Shown: positions 21,323 to 32,593, counted from the first letter of the stretch. The stretch is 64,000 nucleotides of DNA from Isoetes taiwanensis (GCA_021234155.1 JAJEKV010000049.1:4123487-4187486); one strand, 5' to 3'. The notes: generated by a model not told the origin, from the letters alone. Program-made: numbers and translations.

Positions 21323-23400
21323 CAATGCGGAACCCTCTCTCTCAGACACTGATTCTGAAGACGCTCAGAATATTTATCAAGTTCAGGCTACCCCTGCGCG
21401 TCTGCCTCTGTCATCCTACCCCGAATATGCTGATCCTTGGGGAGAAATGACTCTTGATCAGGACCAGGCTGTGGCTGCCTTGCTTGACCCCTACCTGGCT
21501 CCTTGCAATCGAATCCAACGCGTTGATCACTTTTCGGATGTCGACACTCCTGGCGATGTACACGCAGCGATCTTGAAGCAACCACCGCTAGATGGCCGAG
21601 CAACCTCTCTTTTCACCACGCAAAGTGCCACGCATCGGTTATGCTCCAACCTCGCACACATTGTCCGGGATATCAAGTCATACCCATATTCGGACTCGAA
21701 GTCGAGATTGTGGATGTTGGCAACAATCAACTGGTTTCAAGATTCTTCGCAAACCTTCCGGCTCCTTATCGTATCGGGGGCCGTCACGCTGTTCAAAAAA
21801 TTCAAACACATTTTCGCCTGGAGTTACAAAGATCTTCGGGGAATCAACAAAAGCTTGGGGGAACTCACCATTCCTACCAAATCTGATGCACGACCAGTGT
21901 AGCAACGATAGTACAGGCTCAACCCTAATTACCGTGATCGCGTCAAGGCGGAAATTGACAAACTCCTTGCTGCAGGTTTGATCTATGAGGTCAAACATTC
22001 TGAATGGGTGAGCCCTATCGTCATTGCCCTTAAGCACAATGGTAAGATCGGCGTGCGTGTAGTAGACTATCTAAACTCAATCGGGCCACGGGCGTGATCA
22101 TTTTCCACTTCCCTTCACGGACCAAGTTGGAAGAAGTGGCGGACATGAGATGTACTCCTTTATGGATGGTTTCTCGGCTACAATCAGATCTCCATCAAAG
22201 AATCTGATCAACTCAAGACCACTTTCACCACCCAGGCGGGGCACTTTTTGCCTACAAGGTGGTTCCTTTTGGATTATCCAACTCTCCTTCAACATTTCAA
22301 CGCATCATGCTCTCGGTTTTTCATGATTTCATGAAGGAAAATCCCTTCTTGCAAATTTTTCAAGATGACTTCTCTCGCCTCTGGTTCCATGGCTGACCAT
22401 TTGGATAAATTGGAACTTCGTCTTTCGAGAAATGTGATGAGTCCGGCATTAGTCTCAATCCCTGAGAAATGCACCTTTTGCGTCACTTCCGTGTTCTGTT
22501 AGGCCATGTTGTCAGCAAAGCGGGGAATCACCACCGATCCGCCAAAATCGGTTGTGTGCTCAAAGCTCAAGCACCACCAATATCAAAGAGACACGCTCTT
22601 TCCCGGGAAAGGTCAATTATTACTCCACCTTCATACACTGGATTTGGCAGCCATTGCAGATCCCATTCATAAACTCACGGTGTGAATCCACGGGCTTGGA
22701 ATTCCCGGCGGAAGTCGCTTTCCAAATTTGAAGCTTTTGCTTACTCAGCACCGGTTCTTGTTCCTCCTCAATGGGACAAGCCCTTTCCGTTCATGTTGAT
22801 GTCTCCGGCGTTTGCTATTGGAGCTGTTCTTTCTCAAGAATATGATCGCATTAATCGATAAACCAAATCGCTATGCCGGTAGAAAACTCAATTCTGGCGA
22901 AGCGCAACTATTTCGCCACCGGGCGTGAAGCTTTGGGTCTCATTTTTACGTGTCCAACGCTTCCGTCATTACCTTTTGGGCAGTCAAATCAAGTTCTTTG
23001 TGGACCACCAAGCACTTCTCTATTTGATCAACAAATCCACGCCCACGGGCGCATTGCTCGTTGGGTCCTTCTTCTCCAAGAATTTGCTCCTTTTGAAATC
23101 GTTCATAAAAATGGCAAATCTCATGTTGTTCGGATTATCTTTCACGATTCACTGGATGATCCCGCAGCGAGGGGTCTCGAGCGCCTTCCCCGATGCTCAA
23201 CTCTTTTTAGTCACGGCAACACCACATTGGTTTCATGATTTTCAGCGATACCTCCTCACCAGGTGCTCTTCCACCGTAAGATGAGGCGGCTCTCTCACCA
23301 AGCGACAATCCCGTCGCCATCAATTTCTCTCGAGAGGTCCGTGACTACACCATGGTTCCGGACATCTCTACAAAAGGGTAAGGACACCATCCTTCGACTG
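21323..23400 (+). pseudogene. gypsy reverse transcriptase and RNase H, heavily frame-shifted
   Basis: RT pieces appear in successive frames: EIDKLLAAGLIYEVKHSEWV (about 21950-22010), YNQISIKESDQLKTTFTTQ (22180-22240), VPFGLSNSPSTFQR and QIFQDDF, where the catalytic box reads QDDF (about 22355-22370). RNase H follows with RNYFATGREALG (about 22900) and FFVDHQALLYLINK (about 22990). At least six frame changes are needed, so no functional enzyme is encoded. Confidence 0.85.
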
Positions 23401-23533
23401 TGTGTTCTACCTCATGAAGTTCGGACATTGTTAGAAGCTCATCAAAGGGCTCGGTGGTGGTCATTTTCATGGTGACACCACGACGCATAAAATCCTTCTT
23501 CTTGCGGGTATTATTGGCCCACGCTCTTTCGAG

Positions 23534-24559
23534 ATGCTCACGCATGCGCCAAGACGCGTGTGGCGCTTGCCGGTGGTGGGGCTTCCACGCCCGTGGCGCT
23601 CTTCCCTTGGCGCCGGTCGCCACGCCTACTTCCCTTCAAACAAATGGGGAATGGACTTTGTGGGACCTATAGATCCTCTGCGGCACACTTTCGTGCCCGA
23701 TACATTCAGTTCTCACCGACTCACGCCACCAAATGGGCGGAAGCTTGTGCACTTCGGACAAACTTTGCTGCAAGCACATTTCGAGTCCTCTATCAACAAA
23801 TTATCGCGCCGCCCGGCTGCCCCACCTGAGCTGGTCGGTGACCGTGGTGTTCATTTCATCAATCATACTATCAAAGAGCTGACGGATTATCTCTTGATAC
23901 ATCATCACAAGAGCACACCTTACTATCCTCAAGGCAATGGGTTGGCAGAAAGCACCAACAAAACTCTGGTCACCATTCTCAAGAAAATTTGTGACGCTTC
24001 CCGCACAGATTGGCAGACAAAACTTCCTACTGTTCTTTGGGCCTACAATACTTGTTTCAAGATTGCTACGGGTCACACTCCTTTTAAATTGGTTTATGGT
24101 CAGGAAGCTCTGATGCCCTTTGAATACATTCTTCCAACACTCCGGTTTCAACTGGCTACTGCTCATAATCCACCAGCTGCTCTCAAAGAACGGGTCTATC
24201 AATTAGAACAGTTGGATGAACTTCGAAGGGATGCTTATATTCGTGTTCTTCATGGACAACAGTTGCAAAAATCTTTACATGACAAACGTTTGAAGACAAA
24301 AACATTCGAACAAGGAGATTTGGTTCTTCTTTATGATTCCAGGTACAAAAATTTTCCGGGTAAACTCAAGTTTCGTTGGCTTGGCCCTTATCAAATTGTT
24401 CAAGTGGTTAGACCAAGTGTTTTCCAACTCGCTGAATTAGATGGCACTCCATTACCTACATTAGTTAATGGTTTTCGTCTCAAAGCATTTCATCACACAG
24501 AAAGTGAACATCCCAACACAGAGACAGTTCAAGAATCAAACACCACAGAAAGTGACTAG
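23534..24559 (+). CDS. gypsy integrase
   Basis: A 341-residue open frame carrying the integrase core: WGMDFVGPI (first Asp), GDRGVHFIN (second Asp) and PYYPQGNGLAESTNK (catalytic Glu in NGLAE). A GPY/F-type C-terminal end follows (KLKFRWLGPYQIVQV, FRLKAFH). The HHCC zinc part is upstream in another frame. This is the best-preserved section of the element. Confidence 0.93.
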   Translation: MLTHAPRRVWRLPVVGLPRPWRSSLGAGRHAYFPSNKWGMDFVGPIDPLRHTFVPDTFSSHRLTPPNGRKLVHFGQTLLQAHFESSINKLSRRPAAPPELVGDRGVHFINHTIKELTDYLLIHHHKSTPYYPQGNGLAESTNKTLVTILKKICDASRTDWQTKLPTVLWAYNTCFKIATGHTPFKLVYGQEALMPFEYILPTLRFQLATAHNPPAALKERVYQLEQLDELRRDAYIRVLHGQQLQKSLHDKRLKTKTFEQGDLVLLYDSRYKNFPGKLKFRWLGPYQIVQVVRPSVFQLAELDGTPLPTLVNGFRLKAFHHTESEHPNTETVQESNTTESD

Positions 24560-24696
24560 AAAGGCGGTAGATTATATTATAGTGGAGATTTTTTACAAAA
24601 TGTGGGCGCAGCCCAGCTATTTCCGCTATGGGCACTGCCCTATATACAAAAACGGGCTCAGAGCCCTATCTACTAAGTCCTAAGAGGAAAAACCCT

Positions 24697-24963
24697 CTAC
24701 TCCGGGTTCGGAGCAGAGGTGATGCGGAGGAGATGGTAGAGGTTCTGCTCCGGATCCCAGCGAAGGTGCAGAACCACCTCCATCCCGTTGGTCTTCGGGT
24801 CGGGATGTTCAGCCATCCCGGCACACCAGCCGTCCATGCGAATGCCACGGTTGTGGCAGCGCCAGAGATCCAGACAATTCATCTTACAAGTGATCCACTC
24901 CTGACAGTTCGTCGGCATGGTGCAATCTTCGTTCAAGCCAGCAGCCGCCATACTGAGCGCCAT
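24697..24963 (-). CDS. Antisense ORF inside the gypsy element
   Basis: An open frame opposite to gag-pol: ATG at 24963 (or 24951), 88 residues, with a Cys/Trp-rich core (CQEWITCKMNC, WRCHNRGIRMDGWCAGM). A TATA box CTATATAAG lies on the same strand at 24999-24991. Antisense extra ORFs downstream of integrase are a known oddity of some plant gypsy lineages. The Cys spacing suggests a metal-binding or disulfide fold. Function unknown. Confidence 0.55.
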   Translation of the reverse strand: MALSMAAAGLNEDCTMPTNCQEWITCKMNCLDLWRCHNRGIRMDGWCAGMAEHPDPKTNGMEVVLHLRWDPEQNLYHLLRITSAPNPE

Positions 24964-25498
24964 CGGATGCCTTCGTTTCTCTCGGTTCGTCTTATATAGC
25001 CAACTGAGGACCTCCTTGTCGACGTGGACCAATCACACAAATCGCCAACGTGGTTGCAATGCAAGGCTGTTTCTAAAAGGAGAATCTGTTCTCCCGCCGC
25101 ATATCTAGCAATGGTACCTTCTGACATTCCTTTTAATGATATCCCACTTCGAGTTGCCAGCATTGAATGCCATTCCTTCTTTCCACGCCCGTCGAACATT
25201 AATGGGTGTCCTTTGCCATCTGTCACATCCGATCTTTCTTTCACGTCTCATCCTCACCGTTCATTGCTTCTCCCTTACGTTTTTGGGGACTTAGCCAAAT
25301 TTTTGCCTTTCCATCCCCTTCTTCGCATCTTTTGACACCTGGCATCATCAACGGTTCCTGTTTCGCCCTCTTCATACCTCTTCGCCTCCAGTTGTGCGCC
25401 CTAAAACACACCTTTTCGTTCCTCTGCGCCTTCATCCTCCGTGCTTTCGACTTTCGTCTTAGCCTTTGGCATCTCTTCGATTTCGCAAATCATTCCCA

Positions 25499-26445
25499 TG
25501 GCTGCCCCAAGATTTTCTACACTTCAAACTCTTGCTCCCAAGGATCCGCCCTTTTGCATCTGTCTCCTTCTTGGCGCCCACTTCCGTGAAGCCCTTGTTA
25601 TTTGTAAAGAAGTCGCTGAGCGACACCACTTTCTGAATTCTCTCAAATGGAACTTCCGGCTCCAAATCACGCCTGGATTCGCGTAGGTTCATCGCCAATA
25701 TTGTTAAACCGCAAAGGCTACACCCACTCGTGGTCGATGGCACCACTATTTCATTGACTCAACATTTGATTTCTGAGGTATTTCATATTCCCTTGCACAC
25801 TCCTTGTGTGTATCATGGTCTGCTATCTGAGGATATTGATGTCCGCGAGTTTGGTGCACACCGCTTATCATGCCAATGTCCATCGTCGACCAATATCGAC
25901 AAGCCTCATGAGACCTTTGTGAAATTTTTGTGGCGCAAATTCCTTGGGTATTCTATCAAGAACACCCATATCAATAAGCCTTTCTATAACCTAGTCCCTT
26001 TGCTACACACTCCAAGCACCACATAGATTGGCCCCAAATGATGTTCTATCGTCTTCTCCAAGAAATGGACCGCCCGGGTACCACTTCCATTTTGAAGTTT
26101 ACGTGGGAGGGCACTTTCAAGCCCTCATCGTCATTACTTCCCTCCCACACCACCAAATTCTCATACTTCCACTCGGCGCTCCCTTCGGTCAATCACCAAG
26201 TTGGCACATCCGCCCATCTTCCCCTCGGGTCATGACCACGGTCACACTCATGTCCTTTGTCTCTTCCTCCGCTACACCATCCACTTCACACCATTTTTCC
26301 CAAACCTCCCAAACCCGGGCAACAGCCAGTTCCACCACCACAACACCCTCGTGGGTTGTTGTATCAAGATCGGCCAGGAGGCTCAAGCTGCTTTGCTCTT
26401 AAGTTCTGAGGGAATCCCAAGGCGCTCTTATGGCGGGGTTCAATG
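25499..26445 (+). pseudogene. Sense extra-ORF region, broken
   Basis: Successive plus frames (MAAPRFSTLQTLAPKDPPF; VDGTTISLTQHLISEVFHIP; FGAHRLSCQC; YHFHFEVYVGGHF) read like one degraded protein preceding the coiled-coil frame. I do not recognise the fold. Its position after integrase fits the extra ORF of Tat-like elements. Confidence 0.45.
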
Positions 26446-26512
26446 AGCACTTTCGAGGCCTCGATCACGGTACACCCAAGACCTTCAAGCTGCAACTGCC
26501 CAAGTTGCAACT

Positions 26513-27529
26513 TTGGAGGCCAAACTTCAAGACAAGCATGAAGCTCTCTTACAGGCTCATGCGGATCTCAAGAGTACACAAGCTCAAGTCAGCCAACTCG
26601 CAGATCAGCAGGCTCAGCTCCAGTCAGAAATTCAGACTCTATTGGAGCACAACAAGTCCAAAGCCGCTCTCCTGAGTACCAAGGACGCAGATATTGCTAA
26701 ACTCAATGCCTTGTACTCGGAACTGTGTGAAAATTTCAGCACTCAAGTTCAAAATCTTTCAGCCCGGGACGCTCAAGTCGCCTCCTTGACGGCTCAGCTT
26801 TCTACACAGACCTCTCAGCTCACCTCTCTTCAAGATCAGCTTACCGAGGTGCAGAAACAGAAAATATTAGATGACGCGGAGATTGCCGTGCTTCGTCTCA
26901 ATACACCGGGGAAATCTTCCTCCCAGGTCAATCCTTCTCAGAAACGGGTCCGTGACCAGTCACGCCTGCTACTCGAAAGGGACAATCGGATCCGTGATCT
27001 CGAACAACAGCTGCAGCAAGCTATTCAGTCTGCTGATGAGGCTCAAGCCAAACTTGACGCCCAGACTTCAATTCTTCACAGAATGCCAGTGGACTTCCCT
27101 GCTCCCTCCTGCTATCATGATTATGTGGTTGCTCGACGCCACCTCTTCCTTTCAAAGTGGCACGCAGCTGATGGCCCTGTGGATATCCCACTGAGCAGTG
27201 CTGATTTTTCTCGGATTTGGCCAGAACTCTCCATTGAAGACAAAGGGTTGTGTTGTGCCCTTGTTGTCTTTGATCTCATACACTGTGCCGATCCAGACTT
27301 TCTCACTTTCCGCGTGGTTCAGCCCATGGCTTATATCTTTCATGATTTCTATCTGGGTGATACACAGGAAAACTTTGGCAATGGGCCACGCCGACTTTTC
27401 CGGGTGACCCCATCTGCGCAAGAATGGGTGCTTCAGATAACAATCCATATCTTGCGGATCCCCGCCGCATCGGACCAAAACTTTTCATCGAGTACATGCC
27501 CGAGCTTGCCAATCATTTATCTCTCGTAA
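26513..27529 (+). CDS. Coiled-coil extra ORF of the gypsy element
   Basis: 338 residues. Residues 1-185 form an almost continuous Leu/Gln/Ala/Ser heptad coiled coil (SQLADQQAQLQSEIQTLLEH, LEQQLQQAIQSADEAQ). The rest is globular (WPELSIEDKGLCCALVVFDL) and probably continues in other frames to about 28370. No enzyme motif is seen. A structural or gag-associated role is only a guess. Confidence 0.6.
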   Translation: MEAKLQDKHEALLQAHADLKSTQAQVSQLADQQAQLQSEIQTLLEHNKSKAALLSTKDADIAKLNALYSELCENFSTQVQNLSARDAQVASLTAQLSTQTSQLTSLQDQLTEVQKQKILDDAEIAVLRLNTPGKSSSQVNPSQKRVRDQSRLLLERDNRIRDLEQQLQQAIQSADEAQAKLDAQTSILHRMPVDFPAPSCYHDYVVARRHLFLSKWHAADGPVDIPLSSADFSRIWPELSIEDKGLCCALVVFDLIHCADPDFLTFRVVQPMAYIFHDFYLGDTQENFGNGPRRLFRVTPSAQEWVLQITIHILRIPAASDQNFSSSTCPSLPIIYLS

Positions 27530-28460
27530 GCTTTGAAGGCCGCAACAAATTAGGAAGTATCCGGGACATCCCGAAGATCTTCCCTATGCACAAGTCTATA
27601 TGCAAAGACCTCGCTGGTTACACCGCCATGTGCTCTGTTGGATAGCAAGAGGCGGTCCCCCACGGGATGGGATAGCCCTCTGTCAACTCTCAACTCTCGC
27701 TTCTCTTTGGGATCGGGGCTGGTGTCGGGCACTTGATCCGCATCTTGTCGGTCAATTGTGGAGATCGCCAAGAACCCACGCCCACCGGGCATGGTTCCTT
27801 CTCCCTATGCTTCCTCGGCGCCTCCACGCCCGGGTTCCCGACTTCGATTGGCGTCTTCCTTTTGGACCAAGGTCATGGATGGTCATGCAGTGGACACCAC
27901 CTCGGATCTCGACGGATCTCGGTGGGATCCACGTTTTGTTCGCCGATCACATTGGGAAGAAGGTGCTACTCGGACAACACCACCAATTGGATCTACATTG
28001 CTAATGGCGTGGTTGGCAAACGGCCTGCGGATGCGCTTCATGGTCTCAACACCTTCTTGCGTGAGCGCCTCCACCTCACCCGATCCTTCGGTCCATCTTC
28101 AAGCAGGATTTTGCGCTGCCCTCAAATGCATTTTGCTAAGCTCCTTAAATCGGCAGCGTCCCATTTTTCACTGCAATCCAAATGCCAGCGTCAGTGCCTT
28201 TGGCCTTCAGACCTGTCTCCTCATGGAGTGTCGGTACATTTCTTCGAGGGCACGCCGCACTTGAAGACATGGTGCGGCTCGTTTTCTTATTGATGCTGAT
28301 CCCCGCCCTTGGCCAAAACACTCCTCAAGCTCTTCAATCACGCCAAGATCTCATCAACCAAGTACCATAATGGTGCCCGTCCTCACCCCCCGTGAGGATC
28401 ACTTTGATCGATGGCTTCCCCTCCGAAACGCTTCCTCCTTTTCTTCACTCTGAGTGTCGT
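27530..28460 (+). other. 3' internal region of the gypsy element
   Basis: GC-rich sequence with short overlapping frames in several phases. It is probably the frame-broken end of the coiled-coil protein plus untranslated DNA. No domain recognised. Confidence 0.4.
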
Positions 28461-28474
28461 TTGGTGGGGGGGAG
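28461..28474 (+). promoter_or_regulatory. Polypurine tract
   Basis: TTGGTGGGGGGGAG directly precedes the 3' LTR, the normal place for the plus-strand primer. Confidence 0.75.
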
Positions 28475-29063
28475 TGTTAGTCCTGTGCCTCTTGGTACAG
28501 GACTATTCATGCATACGTCAGACCAGGTCAAGCTCAAAGATCCTCGGCCAACCACAGATTCGGACATCCAAGCCTCCACAGAAGACTAAGCGGCCAGAGC
28601 CACTTTGATCAAAGCCTTTGGTCGTCAACAAAGAGGGCTCGGACAAGTGATCTTGCCCGTCACCGCCAGCGTCGGCGTCAGTGATTCTAGGCACTTCAAG
28701 AGGCACCGCCAACATTCCTCGCAAATCGGGGCCTCCTTCCAGGAGTCGGCACCGAGATCAGTCAGAGTGTCTATATTGGGCCCAAGGCCATTGTACTATA
28801 TATATGAGTAGAGTTAGCTCATAAGTTTTTAGATGAGTTTTGAGTCTTGTCTCCTTTCAGTTTTCTCTCTATTGCGAGAGCTCATGTATTTTCATCATTG
28901 ATATCAAGGAAGCTTATCATCTTTCTCTCATTTGTTCTGTTCTCTTCTTTTTCTTCTCTTTCAGCAAATCCCGCGTGACATAGTCCCCCGGACTCTCCTG
29001 TTAGATCCACGGGTCCTCACAGAGGGCTGTCTTCCAGGAGTTCCCGAACCCAGACCCCAAACA
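28475..29063 (+). repeat. 3' LTR
   Basis: Same start (TGTTAGTCCTGTG) and end (GACCCCAAACA) as the 5' LTR, followed by the second TCCCA target duplication. The TATA-like ATATATATGAG is retained near 28797. Confidence 0.93.
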
Positions 29064-29068
29064 TCCCA

Positions 29069-29632
29069 GAGCTTGCAAAGGAAACTAGCATCTAGGTATA
29101 ACTTTAGTGCATTGTGATCTTTCTTTGTCCGTACGTGTATGCATCTGTTTGCCTGTACATCCCAAAGTGAGAGCCACTGGTCTTGCTTGTTCTTCCAGCA
29201 GGCTTTGAGGCGTTGGGGACCCATTGATACGGCCAAAGCAAGGTTGGGCAAACGTGTATCACCCATAGCGACCACCTTCTGGAAATAAATAATATGGCAT
29301 TCCAATGCAGCCCATTGAAGGGGTAGAAAGCATGTCCCCTGGAGTAGGATCTGGTATGGAACCTGCACCTGCTCGAGATCATTCCAGGTGGTGAGGGATA
29401 TCACCGGACCTCACATCTCTGCCCCGTACAGGACAACCGGCTCGACCAATGCCCTAAATAGGTGTGACTGATGGTCCCAGGCATACAACTCCGCCTTGTG
29501 GCTATTGCTCTGCATGGCATATAGTGCTTTCCAACCCGTCGTGACAGGCAACCTGATGGCAGCATCCCAGTGGGTGGTAGTAGAGAACTCAATCCCCAAA
29601 TACTTGTAGGTCGGAGCCACCTCGACATCTTG
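29069..29632 (-). pseudogene. LINE-B fragment 2: RT thumb/connection part
   Basis: The minus strand reads VEVAPTYKYLGIEFSTTTHW, KALYAMQSNSHKAEL, LVEPVVLYGAE and, in another frame, LPLQWAALECHIIYFQKVV to LYLDASFLCKLWD. These are the RT C-terminal parts of a non-LTR element. On the left it continues in frame at 17994 across the gypsy insertion. On the right it continues at 46616 across the 17-kb element. The 57-58 kb copy aligns through both junctions. Confidence 0.87.
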
Positions 29633-29664
29633 CATTAGGGCGGATTTGGGGTTTGAAAATGGCC
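29633..29664 (+). repeat. Left terminal inverted repeat
   Basis: Begins CATTAGGGCGGATTTGGGGT; matches the reverse complement of 46584-46615 with one mismatch at base 21. Confidence 0.9.
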
Positions 29665-30322
29665 CTTATCTTGGGTTAAAGATTTCCACGTCAGATTCCC
29701 CAGGACCAATCAGGTTTGCGCCTTTTTTACGAAAGTCAGTATTACTTGGCAGGTAGAAGGATGAGCAGGCTTACTTGGCATCCACATGGCGTATTTTCAT
29801 AGGGGATGCCTGCGCTTTTATTGCAACCATTTTAATGGCCCGTATTTTTCGGGAGTCGCTTCGCCGCCCAAAATAATGGTGACTTTGACCGCCTACTGTC
29901 AGCGTCACCAACTCCCTTGTAAAATTTTTGGCGCCAAACTTCTGTACTGTCAGTCCGGCGCCTCTACGTGCATCCTCTCCGCCTTCACTCCTCATCTGCA
30001 ATCCATGTCTCCTGTAATTTCTGTGTTCTTGCCCCATTTACAGAACTCCCAAGGTCAAGAAGTGGGAGGTTTTGTCTCAATAGGTTCGTGGGTGAGTATG
30101 CTGCCATCAACAGGGGCTGAGCATAGAGTTAGCGACAAAAGCGATCAGGCGTATGGACACATTGGATAGATAGGATAAAAGAGTTCAAGTTGAATTCTAG
30201 CGGCCTGAAAGTGGAAAGTATAACAATACGACATGTATATACCCTTCCGATATGGCCAAAGAGCTAATCTCCACCAAAAACGACTTCCCAAAATTGCCCG
30301 CCAAATGGTAACCACCTTATCC
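29665..30322. other. Left subterminal region of the 17-kb element
   Basis: About 660 bases without a supported gene. Short frames on both strands have no recognisable domain. Confidence 0.5.
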
Positions 30323-30390
30323 GGATCACACGGCCGGGCTAGTCTGTCGCCTACTTAAGCGCGAGAGATAGTTTCGGCGTCGTGTGATCT
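30323..30390. repeat. Palindrome P1
   Basis: 68 bp with arms GGATCACACG and CGGCGTCGTGTGATC. The outer arms match the common palindrome; the inner part has diverged. Confidence 0.7.
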
Positions 30391-30692
30391 CCTTTTCATT
30401 TCTTTTCGTTGACACGTGTTTACAAACAAATTTATTGTGCGCGGGTTTATGTTTATCGACGTCGTGGATGTCATTCGGCCGAAAGTATTAGTAGTGTACT
30501 TGTCGTGTATCACATAGACATCGGAATTGTCCTTTTCCAAGGTATGGATGCCGTGACCTTGCGGGGTATAGGCATCTGGTTTTATGGACATGATTATAAC
30601 GTAAAGGTCAGGAAACCGAGCTTGAGGCCGGTTGAATTGCCCCTTTAAGTGAACTTTGTAAGCCATGCACTAATGAGAACAATGTAATTGCA

Positions 30693-31300
30693 ATGAAGAA
30701 ATGCATGGATGACGAGGTGCAAGCGGGAATGTCTGAAAACGGAGGCGTGAGGATGAGTTTCAAAATCTTCACACCGTTTGAGGTATTTGCTAACATATTC
30801 CAGATGGCGCAGGAAGTTCGAAAAGCTCCGAAGACATATACGTGCTTTCTCCCCCCTGCCGATTTTGTGGATGGCTTATTTTTGGTTCCACGGGATGTTC
30901 GATTCCACGAATCATCCGGTCAACTAACAGAGGTCCGCGTAGTTAAGTCCTCCTTTAAGTTCGAGATACTTTCTTCCAAAACAATATTTATATCGTTAAT
31001 TGTCAACTAGAATGAAGGAAACAGAAAAAGAGAGGTCGCACAACTTTTTTGGGAGCCGTTTGAGGACCATAATGAACACTCCGATGCGGTGGATATTCGA
31101 GTATGGAGAGGGAGGAAGTCATTTATACAGCCACCATGGAAAGTTTAATGGCCATTATCGAGCTAAGAGTGCTAATGGAGACGAGAGGAGATTGCGGCGA
31201 CTTCCATTATTTTATTGATAACATTAGGGTTGGTTCTGTGCAAGAGGGAAATGTAAAGTTTAGTGAGTTCGCGATCAACAAGAAATTGTCCATCGCCTAG
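30693..31300 (+). pseudogene. Unknown gene between P1 and the H3-like gene
   Basis: Two overlapping frames: 30693-31010 (MSFKIFTPFEVFANIFQMAQ, YTCFLPPADFVDGLFLVPRD) and 31000/31103-31300 (FHYFIDNIRVGSVQEGNVKF). They read like one protein of about 200 residues broken by a frameshift near 31000. No known domain recognised. A 29-bp tandem duplication containing TTTTTAGGGTTCCG follows at 31330-31386. Confidence 0.4.
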
Positions 31301-31480
31301 CTTTGAATCTCGGCTTTTTATTTGTGTTTTTGTCCGATGTTTTTAGGGTTCCGTATTTTGTCCGATATTTTTTAGGGTTCCGCATAATTATTTAAAAATG
31401 TTACCATCATCTTTTACTTTAACTTCATTTTTTACTATTTATCTCTTGCCGGTTGTCTATTTTTGTCGATTGTTAAGTAG

Positions 31481-31498
31481 TATAAAGCGCCATCCGCC
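31481..31498 (+). promoter_or_regulatory. TATA-box block shared within the element
   Basis: TATAAAGCGCCATCCGCC lies 26 bp before the ATG of the H3-like gene. The identical 18-mer occurs at 43865-43882 and a looser form (TATATAAAGCG) at 39706. It is probably a promoter block spread by duplication inside the element. Confidence 0.5.
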
Positions 31499-31506
31499 GA
31501 GAAGCC

Positions 31507-32330
31507 ATGGCAAGAACTAAGCAAACCGCAAGGACCCATCCGGTGGTGTAAGGCCGTGATTACATTAGTCGCCTTCTTCATCTCGACTCTGAAGTCTCTC
31601 GATAGAGATTCTCCTCCTCCACCATGCCTACCGAAGACCCGAAAAGAAATCCGCGATGACGACGGCCGGGAGAAGCAGCTCCGAGGGAGTAAGTAGGGAG
31701 GTGCACTCCGGTTCGAGACAGAGGATGAAAATGTGAGAGACCGCGAGCGAGTAATATGACGCGGATTAATTATTGGGCAGCGCCTCTTCTTGCTCTTCCC
31801 CGCTCCTCCTGCTCCTTCGTGGAGGTGCCGGGACCTTCAAATCAAAGGAGGAGGCCCAACGCCGTAAAGGGAAGGCGACCAGGAATGGGGAGGAGACACC
31901 GGGAAGAGTCGGGCCAAGGAACAAACCGCAAATGTCGGGTGAGGAGGCTACCGAAGAGTCGGCCGAAAACAAAGCGTGCTCCAAATGCCGGGTGGGTGAG
32001 GGTAGTGGCCGGAAGCGAAGACTAAGCCCCGGCATTAAAGAGCTTTCAGCGAGATTAAGAAGTATCGAAGAGCACCGAGATGGTCATTCCGCCTCCCATT
32101 TGCCGTGCTCGGAGAGAGATTCCCGAAGAGTGTGGTGCTTATACATCATACCAAGCATGTAATTCAAGCAACCGCCTTTAAATGCTCTTCAAATGGCTTC
32201 GGGAAGCAGTTGCAGGCCTGGCCTGTTTCGAGGACTCGCAGCCTTGCGGCAATACATGCCAAGCGTGGTGACTGTTATGCCCAAGGACATGCTCGCCTTA
32301 CGATAAGGGATCCCGAAAGTACTATGGTCA
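31507..32330 (+). pseudogene. Histone H3-like pseudogene
   Basis: The start reads MARTKQTAR, the canonical H3 tail, then loses frame. The bases CCGGTGGTGTAAGGCC differ from a GGK codon run by an inserted GT. From about 31995 the core reappears in alternating frames: SPGIKEL (H3 RPGTVAL), EIKKY, KSTEMVI (H3 KSTELLI), ARREI, FEDSQPC (H3 FEDTNLC), HAKR and VTVMPKDM (H3 VTIMPKDI). Nearly 430 bp of Arg/Lys-rich sequence sits between tail and core, either an intron or a long tail. VIPP after STEM resembles the LIP of centromeric H3 more than the LIRK of canonical H3. Five or more frameshifts prevent expression as a histone. Confidence 0.72.
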
Positions 32331-32520
32331 AAATTTTATGGCTGAATACAACAAGAAGAAAGACCCCCCAGAAAAAAGGCCGTGAAGTGCCTTTGTGTTT
32401 TTTTCATATGTATAATATTTCTTAATGTAATGGCTTTATAAGCTTAATCTCTTAGTCCATTTCTTTCTTAGAAGCCTAGCTTCGCGACTTTTTGTTTTTT
32501 TTTTTAATGTTATACATTGA
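32331..32520. other. 3' flank of the H3-like gene
   Basis: AT-rich, with a T-run at 32494-32506 leading to the next palindrome. No gene seen. Confidence 0.5.
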
Positions 32521-32591
32521 GGATCACACGACGCCGCAAGCAAGCATTGTGCTTTTTGTTGCACATAGTAGTCTTCGCGTCGTGGTGATCC
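32521..32591. repeat. Palindrome P2
   Basis: 71 bp, GGATCACACGACGCCGCAAG to TTCGCGTCGTGGTGATCC. It lies right after the H3-like gene and directly abuts the telomere-like array. Confidence 0.88.
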
Positions 32592-32593
32592 AA

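Larger units (their letters stand above)
17995..29063 (+). mobile_element. Complete Ty3/gypsy element (Tat-like) with extra ORFs
   Basis: An 11.07-kb element bounded by LTRs and a perfect TCCCA duplication, inserted in LINE-B. The order is gag, protease, RT, RNase H, integrase, then about 3.9 kb with an antisense ORF and a coiled-coil ORF before a G-rich polypurine tract (28461-28474) and the right LTR. Extra ORFs between integrase and LTR are known in the plant Tat group. The front half has many frameshifts while integrase is clean. It is therefore defective on its own. Confidence 0.93.
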
